Notes: a model not told the origin generated them from the sequence alone. Positions 33,590 to 42,573 are shown, counted from the stretch's first letter. The stretch is 64,000 nt of DNA from Azospirillum melinis (GCF_013340935.1 NZ_WHOS01000036.1:1-64000), one strand, 5' to 3'. Numbers and translations: made by a program.

Positions 33590-34657
33590 ATGCGCGTTCT
33601 CCTCACCGGCGGGGCCGGCTTCATCGGCGGGCATGTGCTGGCCGAGCTTCTGCGCCGGGGCCACGAGGTGCGCGTCCTGGACTCGCTGCGTTCCGACGTG
33701 CACCCCACCCCACCGGCCTGGACGGCGCCGGCCGGCGTCGAGGCACTGATCGGCGACGTGCGGGACGCCGCGATTCTCGGCCGGGCCGTCGCCGGCGTCG
33801 ACGCCGTCATCCATCTCGCCGCCAAGGTCGGGCTGGGCGTCGCCATCGGCGACATGCCCGACTACGCCTCTTCCAACGAGGTCGGCACGGCCGAGCTTCT
33901 GGTGGCGATGGCCCGTGCCGGCGTCCCCCGTCTGACGCTCGCCAGTTCGATGGTGGTCTATGGCGAGGGCTTCGGCCAGTGTGCCGAGCATGGACGGGTC
34001 CGGCCGGCGCCGCGGCAGGAAAGCGCGCTGGCGCAACGGCGGTTCGAGCCGCCCTGCCCGCTCTGCGGCCGGCCGCTCGAAAGCCTGCTCGTCGCCGAGG
34101 ACACGCCCTTCGACCCGCGCAACGCCTATGCCACCAGCAAGGCGGCGCAGGAGTTCTACGCCGCCAACTGGGCGCGGTCGACCGGCGGTACGGTCGCGAT
34201 GATGCGCTATCACAACGTCTACGGGCCTGGCATGCCGCGCGACACCCCCTATGCCGGCGTCGCCTCGATCTTCACCTCCGCGCTGCGGCGCGGCACGGCT
34301 CCGCGGGTCTTCGAGGATGGCCGGCAGAGACGGGACTTCGTGCATGTCCGCGATGTCGCCTCGGCCACCGTCGTCGCCTGCGAAGGACAGACGACCGGGG
34401 TCGCGGCCTACAATGTGGGATCCGGCACGCCACGCACGGTCGGCGACATGGCCGAGGCGCTGTCCAGGGCGCTGAACGGCCCGCCGCCGGTGGTGACCGG
34501 ACAGTACCGGCTGGGCGACGTGCGCCACATCACCGCCGATTCCTCGCGGCTGCGCAGCCGCTTCGATTGGCGCCCGCGCATCGAGTTCGCCGAGGGCATG
34601 GCGGAACTCGCCCATCTCGACCCTGCTTCTCCCGGCGGCATGGTGCGCCTCCCATGA
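33590..34657 (+). CDS. NAD-dependent sugar epimerase/dehydratase with CxxC insert
   Basis: This 355-residue extended-SDR enzyme opens with the nucleotide motif TGGAGFIGGHV and has the catalytic region around YATSKAAQEFYAANW. The usual Tyr-x3-Lys is seen as YATSK. Between the serine region and YATSK lies an insert with PCPLCGRPLESL (Cys156 and Cys159), a zinc-knuckle-like pair seen in some dTDP-rhamnose-4-epimerase-like proteins. AAAGGAGC precedes the ATG. It is the last gene of the operon and should make the sugar nucleotide used by the glycosyltransferases. Confidence 0.87.
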   Translation: MRVLLTGGAGFIGGHVLAELLRRGHEVRVLDSLRSDVHPTPPAWTAPAGVEALIGDVRDAAILGRAVAGVDAVIHLAAKVGLGVAIGDMPDYASSNEVGTAELLVAMARAGVPRLTLASSMVVYGEGFGQCAEHGRVRPAPRQESALAQRRFEPPCPLCGRPLESLLVAEDTPFDPRNAYATSKAAQEFYAANWARSTGGTVAMMRYHNVYGPGMPRDTPYAGVASIFTSALRRGTAPRVFEDGRQRRDFVHVRDVASATVVACEGQTTGVAAYNVGSGTPRTVGDMAEALSRALNGPPPVVTGQYRLGDVRHITADSSRLRSRFDWRPRIEFAEGMAELAHLDPASPGGMVRLP

Positions 34658-34674
34658 GCCGCACCATCCTGCTC

Positions 34675-34689
34675 GGTCCTGTTGCAAAG
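34675..34689. repeat. IS6-like terminal inverted repeat, solitary
   Basis: GGTCCTGTTGCAAAG lies 18 nt after the epimerase stop and strongly resembles IS6-family ends (GGxxCTGTTGCAAA). The following bases to about 34760 look like an element's outer edge, but there is no transposase gene and no matching partner end nearby. Treated as a scar. Confidence 0.4.
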
Positions 34690-34808
34690 TCTGACATTGG
34701 TCGCGGAGAACCGCGGCATCAGCACTGTCAGGCGGCGATCCCGAACAGGCCGACGATGAAGGCGGCTACGCCGACTGTTTTTGTCGACGCCGTCCTGCCC
34801 CGGGACAG

Positions 34809-35801
34809 TCACGAGCCCGGCGCGGGGCCGCGCGCCTTGCTCGGCATCCGGCCGAACTGGGCCTTGAAATCACGCGAGAAATGCGCGGTGTCGGCGAACC
34901 CGCAGTCGAACGCGATGTCGGTGATCGAGCGGCGTGTGTTCTCCAGCAGCCAGCGCCCGTAATCCAGCCGCAACCGGCGCTGGAAGGCCGCCGGCGACAC
35001 GCCGAGCGCCGCCTGGAAGGCGCGCTCCAGCTGCCGGGCGCTCACCCCGACATAGCGGGCAATGGCCTCGACCGACGGCGGGGAATCGAGCCTCTGCTCG
35101 ATGAAATGCGACGCCTGCCGGACGCGGATGTCGGCGATGCCGTCGAGGTTGGCATAGAAATGGGCCTGCGGCAGCGCGGCGGACCGGATGTCCTGCAGCA
35201 TCATATGGCGGACCGCCTGCCGCGCCTTCTGACCCCCGCAATGCCGGCCGATGAGATAGAGGCCGAGATCGATGGCGGCGGTCGATCCCGCGCAGGTGAT
35301 CAGGTCGCCCTCGTCGATGAACAGCTGGTCGACCGTGGCGGTGACGGTCGGGAAGCGCTCGCGGAAGGCGTCCAGGACGTTCCAATGGACGCACACCCGC
35401 CGGCTGCCGACAAGGCCCGCATGGGCGATGGCGAAGGTCCCGGTGCAGACGCCGAGCAGCCGGACACGGCCGGACACCGCCCGCCGCAGATAGTCGGTCA
35501 GCCGGGCCGGCTGGACGTCGTTCAGGTAATCGTTGCCGCCGCAGACCGCGACATAGTCGAAGGACGCCGGATCGCGCAGATCCTCGTTCGGCGTGACCAG
35601 CACGCCGCAGCTCGACCGCCGGGCCTGCCCGCCGACGCTCATCACCGTCCAGCTGGCGTCGATCTGCCGGCTGCGCCCGCCGAGATCGGCGGCCAGCCGG
35701 ACCGCGTCGATCAGCCCCGAAAAGGCGGTCAGCGTGAATTGATCCAGAAGGATGAAGCCGATCCGCAGGCGGGGGACCGTGCCGGGGTGTTCACTGCTCA
35801 T
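34809..35801 (-). CDS. GlxA-like AraC-family transcriptional regulator
   Basis: The 330-residue protein has an N-terminal DJ-1/PfpI-like domain (GFILLDQFTLTAFSGLID, LLGVCTGTFAIAHAGL) and a C-terminal AraC double helix-turn-helix (VSARQLERAFQAALGVSP and DIAFDCGFADTAHFSRDFK). GlxA-type regulators typically control amino-acid, betaine or quaternary-amine catabolism. The ATG at 35801 is chosen over a TTG at 35816. It is divergent from the PotABCD-type importer and proline-racemase-family gene, which it probably controls. Confidence 0.9.
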   Translation of the reverse strand: MSSEHPGTVPRLRIGFILLDQFTLTAFSGLIDAVRLAADLGGRSRQIDASWTVMSVGGQARRSSCGVLVTPNEDLRDPASFDYVAVCGGNDYLNDVQPARLTDYLRRAVSGRVRLLGVCTGTFAIAHAGLVGSRRVCVHWNVLDAFRERFPTVTATVDQLFIDEGDLITCAGSTAAIDLGLYLIGRHCGGQKARQAVRHMMLQDIRSAALPQAHFYANLDGIADIRVRQASHFIEQRLDSPPSVEAIARYVGVSARQLERAFQAALGVSPAAFQRRLRLDYGRWLLENTRRSITDIAFDCGFADTAHFSRDFKAQFGRMPSKARGPAPGS

Positions 35802-35867
35802 GTCGGAATTATTCAAGCATCCGTCCGCAATCTTCTATCGGAAAAAGCCGCCCGCTGGCTAGCATCG

Positions 35868-35883
35868 ACCCTGTTGCAAGGGT
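35868..35883. promoter_or_regulatory. Candidate operator upstream of the importer operon
   Basis: ACCCT-N6-AGGGT forms a short inverted repeat 38 nt before the binding-protein start, in the 119-nt region between it and the divergent regulator gene. Position suits a regulator site; a chance repeat cannot be excluded. Confidence 0.3.
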
Positions 35884-35920
35884 TTCACGCCCGCAAGGGC
35901 CGACATCGAGGGAGAGCGTC

Positions 35921-36964
35921 ATGACTTCTCTGCGTGCTGCCACCTGTTGCGCCGCTCTGATGGCCGGTGCCGCCTTCGCCCAGCCCGCTGCCGCGCAGAC
36001 CTCCCTGACCGTCGCCTGGTACGGCGGCAATTGGGGCGAGGCCTTCCGGGCCTGCGTCGCGGAGCCCTTCACCAAGGCGACCGGGATCAAGGTCGTGCCT
36101 GAGATCGGGACTTCGACGGTGACGCTGGCCAAGCTCCAGCAACAGAAGGCCGCGCCGACCATCGACGTCGCCTGGATGGACGGCGGCATCAGCGAACTGG
36201 CGCAGGCCGCCGGCGTCACCGGCGCCATCGACCCGCAGGCCGTGCCGAACCTCGCGAAGGTCTCGCCCGAAGCGGTCTACAAGGCCGACGGCGCCGTCTT
36301 CGCGGTTGGAACCGGCTACTACTCGCTGGGGCTGACCTATAACACCCAGAAGGTCAAGACGCCCCCGACCTCGTGGAACGATCTCTGGAACCCGGAATTC
36401 GCGGGCGCCGTCACCATCCCGTCCCCGGCCAACTCGTCGGGCGTTCCCTTCATCCTGTTCCTCAACAAGATCTGGGGCAACCCGGCCAACGACCTGTCCA
36501 AGACCTTCGCGAAGCTGAAGACCCTCGACACCGCGCTCTATTTCGACAGCTCGGGCGCCGCCTCCAACGCCTATCAGAGCGGCGAGGCGATCATCGGCGC
36601 CCATTTCAGCGTCGGCGCCTGGGATCTGGCGGACAAGGGCCTGCCGATCGGCTTCGCCGTTCCCAAGGAAGGCGTGTGGGCGACCGACGCGCGCCTGCAT
36701 CTGGTGAAGGGCACGCCCCGCGCGGCCGAAGCCGCACGTTTCATCGACACCGCCCTGACCCCGCAGGCCTCCGCCTGCCTCGCCGAGAAGCTCTATCTCG
36801 GCCCGTCCGTGCAAGGGGTCTCCGTGGCGCCGGACATCGAGCGCAAGCTGCCCTGGGGCGTCGGCGGATCGGTCAGGAACCTGCAACTCTTCAACTGGGC
36901 CGACATCAACCGCGACCGGGGCGCGATCACCGACGCCTGGAACCGCGAACTCGCGCGCCAGTAA
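35921..36964 (+). CDS. Polyamine-type ABC transporter substrate-binding protein (PotD/PotF-like)
   Basis: The 347-residue protein has a signal peptide (cleavage near AAAQT) and the SBP family of spermidine/putrescine and Fe-type ligands: LTVAWYGGNWGEAF at the start, IDVAWMDGG, YYSLGLTYNTQKV and PTSWNDLWNPEFAG. It captures the ligand in the periplasm. The downstream proline-racemase-family gene makes a hydroxyproline- or proline-betaine-like ligand a better guess than a polyamine. Confidence 0.9.
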   Translation: MTSLRAATCCAALMAGAAFAQPAAAQTSLTVAWYGGNWGEAFRACVAEPFTKATGIKVVPEIGTSTVTLAKLQQQKAAPTIDVAWMDGGISELAQAAGVTGAIDPQAVPNLAKVSPEAVYKADGAVFAVGTGYYSLGLTYNTQKVKTPPTSWNDLWNPEFAGAVTIPSPANSSGVPFILFLNKIWGNPANDLSKTFAKLKTLDTALYFDSSGAASNAYQSGEAIIGAHFSVGAWDLADKGLPIGFAVPKEGVWATDARLHLVKGTPRAAEAARFIDTALTPQASACLAEKLYLGPSVQGVSVAPDIERKLPWGVGGSVRNLQLFNWADINRDRGAITDAWNRELARQ

Positions 36965-36976
36965 GGGGAACGAGGC

Positions 36977-38071
36977 ATGCCCCCGGCCCTCCTGTCCATC
37001 CGCGATCTCGGCAAGCGCTTCGGTGGATTCCACGCGCTCAAGGGCGTCTCGCTGGAGGTCGAGCATGGCGAGTTCATCGCCCTGCTCGGCCCCAGCGGCT
37101 GCGGCAAGACCACGCTCCTGCGCTGCATCGCCGGCTTCCTCACCCCCGATTCCGGCGACATCCGGATCGGCGGGGACAGCGTGACGCGGCTGCCGCCGCA
37201 CCGGCGGCCCCTGAACACGGTCTTCCAGAACTACGCCCTGTTCCCGCACATGAGCGTTCTCGACAACATCGCCTACGGCCCGCGCCGGCACGGCGTTCCG
37301 CGGGGCGAGGCGGCGGAGCGCGCGGCGCAGGCGCTGCAACTGGTCGGGCTTGAGGCGCTGGGCGCGCGCTACCCGCGCGAGCTGTCCGGGGGGCAGCAGC
37401 AGCGCGTCGCCCTGGCGCGCGCGGTGGTCAACCGGCCCAAGCTGCTGCTTCTGGACGAACCGCTGAGCGCGCTCGACATGAAGCTGCGCAAACGGATGCA
37501 GATCGAGCTGAAGCATCTGCAGGAGAAGCTGGGCATCGCCTTCGTGTTCGTCACCCACGACCAGGAGGAGGCGATGAGCATGGCGGACCGGATCGTCGTG
37601 ATGAATCGCGGCCTGATCGAGCAGGTCGGGTCGGGGACGGCGGTCTACGCGACGCCGGCCACGCGCTTCGTCGCCGAATTCATCGGGGAGGCGAATTTTC
37701 TGCCTGGTGCTGCGGACGGCGACGGCGGGCTGCGGCTGGCCTTCGGGACGGCGGCGGTTCCTTATTCCGGCCCCCATCCCGCCCCCGGGCCCGGCACCGG
37801 CGCCGGGGGGAGCCGCACCGGCGTGCTGCGGCCCGAGCATCTGGAGCTTCTCGACCGCGCCGACGCGCCCGGTTTCCTCACCGAGCGCGGCATCGTCGAG
37901 GACGTGATCAACACCGGCGGCCAGACCCTCGTCATGGTCCGGGTCGGCGACGCCCTGCTGGCGAGCCGCCGCCTGGGCATGCCGGGCGCCGGCCTTGGCC
38001 GGGGAACCCAGGTCGTCGTCGGCTTCCGCCCGGAGCATCTGCACGTCGTCGCCGGCGAGCCGGTGCCATGA
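36977..38071 (+). CDS. Polyamine-type ABC transporter ATP-binding protein (PotA-like)
   Basis: The 364-residue ATPase has Walker A GPSGCGKT, the Q-loop FQNYALFPHM, signature LSGGQQQRVALARA, Walker B LLLLDEPLSALD and the H-loop FVTHDQEEA, followed by a C-terminal TOBE-like regulatory domain (from about residue 270). It starts 12 nt after the binding-protein stop and overlaps the first permease by 4 nt. Confidence 0.94.
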   Translation: MPPALLSIRDLGKRFGGFHALKGVSLEVEHGEFIALLGPSGCGKTTLLRCIAGFLTPDSGDIRIGGDSVTRLPPHRRPLNTVFQNYALFPHMSVLDNIAYGPRRHGVPRGEAAERAAQALQLVGLEALGARYPRELSGGQQQRVALARAVVNRPKLLLLDEPLSALDMKLRKRMQIELKHLQEKLGIAFVFVTHDQEEAMSMADRIVVMNRGLIEQVGSGTAVYATPATRFVAEFIGEANFLPGAADGDGGLRLAFGTAAVPYSGPHPAPGPGTGAGGSRTGVLRPEHLELLDRADAPGFLTERGIVEDVINTGGQTLVMVRVGDALLASRRLGMPGAGLGRGTQVVVGFRPEHLHVVAGEPVP

Positions 38072-38952
38072 CCGCCGCCCTGACCGGCGACCCCGCGACG
38101 GTCCCCGCCGCCGCGCCGCCCACCGCGCTCCGCCGCGCCCTGCCGCTGCTGGCCGCTCCCGTCGCCTTCTTCGTCGCCTTCTTCGCCGTGCCGATGGTCG
38201 TCGTGCTGTCCTCCAGCCTCATGGCCGGCGGCGCGCCGTCCCTGGCGAACTACGCCCGCGTGCTGCTCGACCAGTATCACTGGGACGTCCTGGCGGTCAC
38301 CTTCCGGATCGCCGCGCTGACCACGCTGGCCGTCACGCTGCTGGGATATCCGCTGGCCTATTATCTGGTGCGGGTGGTGTCGTCGAACGCCCTGCGGCGG
38401 GGCTGCGTCATCCTGCTGCTGCTGCCGCTGTTCACCAGCAACATCGTCCGGTCCTTCGGGTGGATGATCCTGCTCGGCCGCAACGGTCTGGTCAACGACA
38501 CGCTGGTCGGGATCGGGCTCCTGGAACGGCCAATCCGCTTCCTCGGCACCGAGACGGGCATTGTGATCGGCCTCGTCTACATCCTGCTACCCTTCATCGT
38601 CCTGGCGGTCGGCAACGCGCTGGCCACGGTGGACCCGACGCTGGAGGAGGCCTCGGCCGATCTCGGCTCCAGCCCGTTCACGACCTTCTGGACCGTGACC
38701 TTCCCGCTGTGCCTTCCCGGCCTGATCGCGGGCGTGATCATGGTCTTCACCCTGGCGGCGAGCGCCTACGTGACGCCGGCGCTGCTGAGCGGCGGCAAGA
38801 TCACCGTCTTCCCGATGCTGATCTTCCAGCAATACAGCACGGTGTTCGACGTCCATTACGGCGGCGCGCTCAGCATCACCCTCCTGGTCTTCACGCTGGT
38901 GCTGGTGGCGCTGGCCGGGCGGATCGGCAACGGCGGAGGCAACCGGTCATGA
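38068..38952 (+). CDS. Polyamine-type ABC transporter permease 1 (PotB-like)
   Basis: The 294-residue permease has six predicted membrane helices and the EAA loop EEASADLGSSPFTTFWTVTFPL typical of PotB/PotH. It overlaps the ATPase gene and the second permease gene by 4 nt each, indicating coupled translation. Confidence 0.92.
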   Translation: MTAALTGDPATVPAAAPPTALRRALPLLAAPVAFFVAFFAVPMVVVLSSSLMAGGAPSLANYARVLLDQYHWDVLAVTFRIAALTTLAVTLLGYPLAYYLVRVVSSNALRRGCVILLLLPLFTSNIVRSFGWMILLGRNGLVNDTLVGIGLLERPIRFLGTETGIVIGLVYILLPFIVLAVGNALATVDPTLEEASADLGSSPFTTFWTVTFPLCLPGLIAGVIMVFTLAASAYVTPALLSGGKITVFPMLIFQQYSTVFDVHYGGALSITLLVFTLVLVALAGRIGNGGGNRS

Positions 38953-39737
38953 TCGCGCGCATTCTCCTGCGGATCGTCGCCTGGGCGGTGATGGCATATC
39001 TGGTGCTGCCGCTCGTGGTCATCGTCGGCGCGTCGCTGACCGCCACCAGCTATCTGGCCTTCCCGCCGCAGGGCCTCACGCTGGACTGGTACGGGCGGAT
39101 GCTGGCCGACACCTCCTACGTGGCGGCCTTCGGAACCAGCACGGCGCTGGCGCTGGCGGCCACGGCGGGGGCGGTGCTGCTCGCCCTGCCGGCGGCCCTG
39201 GCCATCGCGCGCCACGATTTTCCAGCCAAGCGGACGCTGCTGTCGCTGCTGATGTCGCCGCTGGTGCTGCCGCACGTGGTGCTGGGCGCGGCCCTGCTGC
39301 AATACTGCGCCGCCCTGGGACTGATGCGCAGCTTCGCGGCCCTGCTGGTCGGCCATGTTGTGATCGTGACGCCCTTCGTGCTGCGCTCCGTCCTGCCGCA
39401 GCTGACGCCCGAGCAGCGCGCCCTGGAGGAGGCCTCGGCCGATCTCGGCGCCCGGCCCTTCGAAACCTTCCTGCTGGTGGTCCTGCCGCAGATCCGCGGC
39501 GGACTGACGAGCGGGGCGATCTTCGCCTTCATCTCGTCCTGGATCAACGTCGAGCTCAGCATCTTCAACACCACCGCCGAGCTGACGACGATCCCGGTCA
39601 AGCTTTTCAACTACGTCCAGTACACCATCGATCCGGTCATCGCCGCGGTCTCGTCGATCACCATCGCGGTGGCCGCCGTCACCATCGTTCTTCTCGACCT
39701 GACCGTGGGGCTCCACGTGCTGTCGAAGCGGCGCTGA
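38949..39737 (+). CDS. Polyamine-type ABC transporter permease 2 (PotC-like)
   Basis: The 262-residue permease has six predicted helices and the EAA motif EEASADLGARPFETFLLVVLPQ, matching PotC/PotI. It forms the channel with the preceding permease. The frame that reads through from 37995 is a shadow of the previous genes; the ATG at 38949 overlaps the previous stop. Confidence 0.92.
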   Translation: MIARILLRIVAWAVMAYLVLPLVVIVGASLTATSYLAFPPQGLTLDWYGRMLADTSYVAAFGTSTALALAATAGAVLLALPAALAIARHDFPAKRTLLSLLMSPLVLPHVVLGAALLQYCAALGLMRSFAALLVGHVVIVTPFVLRSVLPQLTPEQRALEEASADLGARPFETFLLVVLPQIRGGLTSGAIFAFISSWINVELSIFNTTAELTTIPVKLFNYVQYTIDPVIAAVSSITIAVAAVTIVLLDLTVGLHVLSKRR

Positions 39738-39796
39738 CCCCGTCCCGGTCCTCCATCCCCCTTTCTTCCCGCCAACACCCCGAGAGGCCCCAAGTC

Positions 39797-40810
39797 ATGC
39801 GCAAGCAAGACGTGTTCGACGTTGTCTACACCCATACCGAGGGTGAGCCGCTCTGCATCGTCCACAGCGGCATTCCCTATCCTCCCGGCTCCAGCATCCT
39901 GGAGAAGCGCCAGTTCCTCGAAACCCACTATGACTGGCTGCGTTGCGCCCTGATGCGCGAACCGCGCGGGCACAAGGACATGTTCGGCGTCTTCCTGACG
40001 CCTCCGTCCGGTCCGGATGCCGACGCCGGGCTGATCTACATCGACGGCACCCAGTATTCGCACATGTGCGGGCACGGCACGATTGCCGTGGCCATGGCCA
40101 TGGTGGCGCTGGGGCTGGTCCGGCGCGGCGAGGGCGACCGCACAACCATCCGCTTCGAGACCACCGCCGGCCTCGTGGTGGCCGAGGTGGCGACGGACGG
40201 CGAGGCCGTGCTCTGGACCCGGTTCGAGAATGTGCCGGCCTATGTCGCGGCCCAGGACGTGGCCTTCGAGCTGCCCGAGATCGGCCCCCTGAAGGCCGAC
40301 ATCGTCTGGGGCGGCAATTATTTCGGCATCATCGACCTGACCGGCACCGCGCTCCGCATCGGTCCGGAGAACGGCACGGCGCTGTCGCGCTACGGCGTGC
40401 TGGCGCGCGAGCAGCTGCGCCAGAAGGTCGCCATTCAGCATCCGGCCTCGGCCCACATCAACAACTTCAACTTCGTGACCTTCTGGCATGAGCCGACCAT
40501 CGAAGGCGCCTTCTACAAGAACGTCCATGTGTTCAGCGCCGGCCAGCTGGACCGCTCGCCGGGCGGCACCGGCACCAGCGCCATGATGGCCATGTTCGAG
40601 GCGCGCGGCAGAATGACCATCGGCCAGACGATCCGTTCCGAGGGCCTGCTGGGCAGCGGCACCTTCGAAGGCTGCCTGCTCGGCGAGACCCGCCTGAACG
40701 GCGTGCGCGCGGTGCGGCCGACCGTCAAGGGCACCGCCAGCATCCTGGGGACGGCCCGCTGGGTCATCGACCGCAACGACCCGGTCGGATCGGGGTTCCT
40801 CGTCGCCTGA
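39797..40810 (+). CDS. Proline racemase/hydroxyproline epimerase superfamily protein with Gly at the second catalytic position
   Basis: The 337-residue enzyme aligns with proline racemase, 4-hydroxyproline 2-epimerase and trans-3-hydroxyproline dehydratase. It keeps the first catalytic site MCGHG (Cys91), VVYTHTEGEPLCIV at the N-terminus and the substrate loop DRSPGGTGTSA. In racemases the second site reads DRSPCGTGTSA and in trans-3-hydroxyproline dehydratases the Cys is Thr; here Gly256 (GGC codon) replaces it. It therefore should not work as a two-base racemase. It lies 59 nt after the permease gene and probably acts on the transported compound. Confidence 0.87.
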   Translation: MRKQDVFDVVYTHTEGEPLCIVHSGIPYPPGSSILEKRQFLETHYDWLRCALMREPRGHKDMFGVFLTPPSGPDADAGLIYIDGTQYSHMCGHGTIAVAMAMVALGLVRRGEGDRTTIRFETTAGLVVAEVATDGEAVLWTRFENVPAYVAAQDVAFELPEIGPLKADIVWGGNYFGIIDLTGTALRIGPENGTALSRYGVLAREQLRQKVAIQHPASAHINNFNFVTFWHEPTIEGAFYKNVHVFSAGQLDRSPGGTGTSAMMAMFEARGRMTIGQTIRSEGLLGSGTFEGCLLGETRLNGVRAVRPTVKGTASILGTARWVIDRNDPVGSGFLVA

Positions 40811-40814
40811 CGGA

Positions 40815-40858
40815 ACCGGCGGCAGCCCCGGTCCATTGGACTCCGGGCTGCCGCCGGT
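40815..40858. terminator. 14-bp GC-rich hairpin after the proline-racemase-family gene
   Basis: ACCGGCGGCAGCCC and its exact complement GGGCTGCCGCCGGT are separated by 16 nt, only 4 nt after the gene's stop. There is no T-tract, so termination may need Rho or the hairpin may protect the 3' end. It lies between convergent operons and could serve both. Confidence 0.55.
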
Positions 40859-40971
40859 CGACGTTGGTGAACCGGGCCGGCTTTTCCGGAGGAGCCGCGT
40901 CAGGGGATCGGGGGCGTTGGACAGGCTCCGTGCCCGTCCACCGACCGGAGCCCTCCGTGGCCGTCCTCCCT

Positions 40972-41316
40972 TCAGTGGCTGATCATCCACGGCCTCGCCG
41001 TCGGAAACCCCTTGGCCCCGTCGGGGGTGCGCAGCACCGACCGCCCCTTTCCGCCGCTTCCGCAGCCGCAGCCGGGACCGTGCTTATGCTTCGGCCCGAC
41101 CTCGGACAGCAGGCTCGGCCGGTCGGCGCTGCGTTCGTTGGTGGCGTGCGCCGTTCGCGTCGCGGCGGAGACGGTGGAGAAGGCCGGCGTCCTGCGGATC
41201 ACCCGCCGCGACGGCACCTCGCAATAGGGGCAGGGCTGCGGCAGGCTGCATTCCGCCATCGGCCGCATCTCGGTGAAGTCGCCGCAGGTCGGGCACTCGT
41301 AATCGTACATCGGCAT
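40972..41316 (-). CDS. fmdB: FmdB-family zinc-ribbon regulatory protein
   Basis: The 114-residue protein begins MPMYDYECPTCGDF and has a second pair CPYC, forming a zinc ribbon as in FmdB. A long low-complexity tail contains GPGCGCGSGGKG. FmdB was named as a putative regulator of formamidase; its mechanism is not established. It starts 24 nt after the formamidase stop and is the last gene of the amide/urea operon. Confidence 0.85.
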   Translation of the reverse strand: MPMYDYECPTCGDFTEMRPMAECSLPQPCPYCEVPSRRVIRRTPAFSTVSAATRTAHATNERSADRPSLLSEVGPKHKHGPGCGCGSGGKGRSVLRTPDGAKGFPTARPWMISH

Positions 41317-41340
41317 GGCACCGTCTCCTTCCTCTGCCGG

Positions 41341-42573
41341 TTACACGCGGTCCGGCGCGATGGGCATGTCGACGTCGCCGCTGATGAACTTCGTCGGGCC
41401 GTCGGCGTTCGGGCTGATGTCGAAGTCGAAGATCTGCGTCGGCAGGAACAGGGTGGCGCAGGCGTTGGGCACGTCGACGACGCCGCTGATGTGACCCTGC
41501 ACCGGGGCGGTGCCGAGGATCGAATAGGCCTGGGCGCCGGAATAGCCGAACTTCTTCAGATATTCGATGGCGTTCAGGCAGGCCTGGCGGTAGGCGACAT
41601 GGACGTCCAGGTAATGCTGCTCGCCCGCCTCGTCGACCGAGATGCCCTCGAAGATCAGGTAGTCGTTGTAGGTCGGGACGATGGGGCTCGGCTTGAAGAT
41701 CGGGTTCTTGATGCCGTACTTCGCCATGCCGTCCTTGATCAGGTTCACCTTCAGGTGCGCCCAGCCCGCCATCTCGATGGCGCCGCAGAAGGTGATCTCG
41801 CCGTCGCCCTGGCTGAAATGCAGGTCGCCCATCGACAGGCCGGCGCCCTTCACATAGACCGGGAAATAGATGCGCGAGCCGCGCGACAGGTCCTTGATGT
41901 CGCAGTTGCCGCCATGCTCGCGCGGCGGCACGGTGCGGGCACCCTCCGCCGCCGCCTTGTCGCGGGCGTCGCCCTTCAGCCGGCCCATATGGGCGGTCGG
42001 CGCGTAGGGCGGGTTGGCGAGGCCGGGAACCCGGGTCGGATTGGTGTCGATCAGCGCCTGCTCGCGCTTGTTCCATTTGGCCAGCAGGTCGTGCGACGGC
42101 AGGCAGCCGATCAGGCCGGGATGGATCAGCCCGGCGAAACGGACGCCGGGGATGTGGCGCGACTTGGTGAACATGCCCTCGAAGTCCCAGATCGACTTCT
42201 GGGCCAGCGGGAAATGCTCGGTCAGGAAGCCGCCGCCGTTCTGCTTTGAGAAGAAGCCGTTGAAGCCCCACTGCTGCTGCGGGAAGGCGCCGATGTCCAG
42301 CAGATCGACCACCAGCAGGTCGCCCGGCTCCGCCCCCTCGACCCCGACCGGGCCGGACAGGAAATGGACCTGGCTGAGGTCGACGTCGCGCACGTCGGCG
42401 GCATCGTCGTCGTTTTTGATCTGGCCGCCGGTCCAATCGTAGCATTCCAGGATGAAGTCGTCGCCCGGCTTCACCGTCACCGCCATCGGGATGTCCGGAT
42501 GCCAGCGGTTGTGGATCATGTCGTTCTCGTAGGGAGACTGCGACAGGTCGGCCTTGATCAGGGTGTCAGCCAT
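41341..42573 (-). CDS. fmdA: Formamidase (acetamidase/formamidase family)
   Basis: The 410-residue protein has the usual length for FmdA, which hydrolyses formamide to formate and ammonia. Characteristic segments are HNRWHPDIP, GPVGVEGAEPGDLLVV, REHGGNCDIKDLSRG, MGDLHFSQGDGEITFCGAIE and the C-terminal HISGVVDVPNACATLFLP. No signal peptide. It lies 68 nt downstream of the receptor-binding-protein chimera and is the catabolic enzyme for the ligand that the operon's importer takes up. Confidence 0.95.
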   Translation of the reverse strand: MADTLIKADLSQSPYENDMIHNRWHPDIPMAVTVKPGDDFILECYDWTGGQIKNDDDAADVRDVDLSQVHFLSGPVGVEGAEPGDLLVVDLLDIGAFPQQQWGFNGFFSKQNGGGFLTEHFPLAQKSIWDFEGMFTKSRHIPGVRFAGLIHPGLIGCLPSHDLLAKWNKREQALIDTNPTRVPGLANPPYAPTAHMGRLKGDARDKAAAEGARTVPPREHGGNCDIKDLSRGSRIYFPVYVKGAGLSMGDLHFSQGDGEITFCGAIEMAGWAHLKVNLIKDGMAKYGIKNPIFKPSPIVPTYNDYLIFEGISVDEAGEQHYLDVHVAYRQACLNAIEYLKKFGYSGAQAYSILGTAPVQGHISGVVDVPNACATLFLPTQIFDFDISPNADGPTKFISGDVDMPIAPDRV

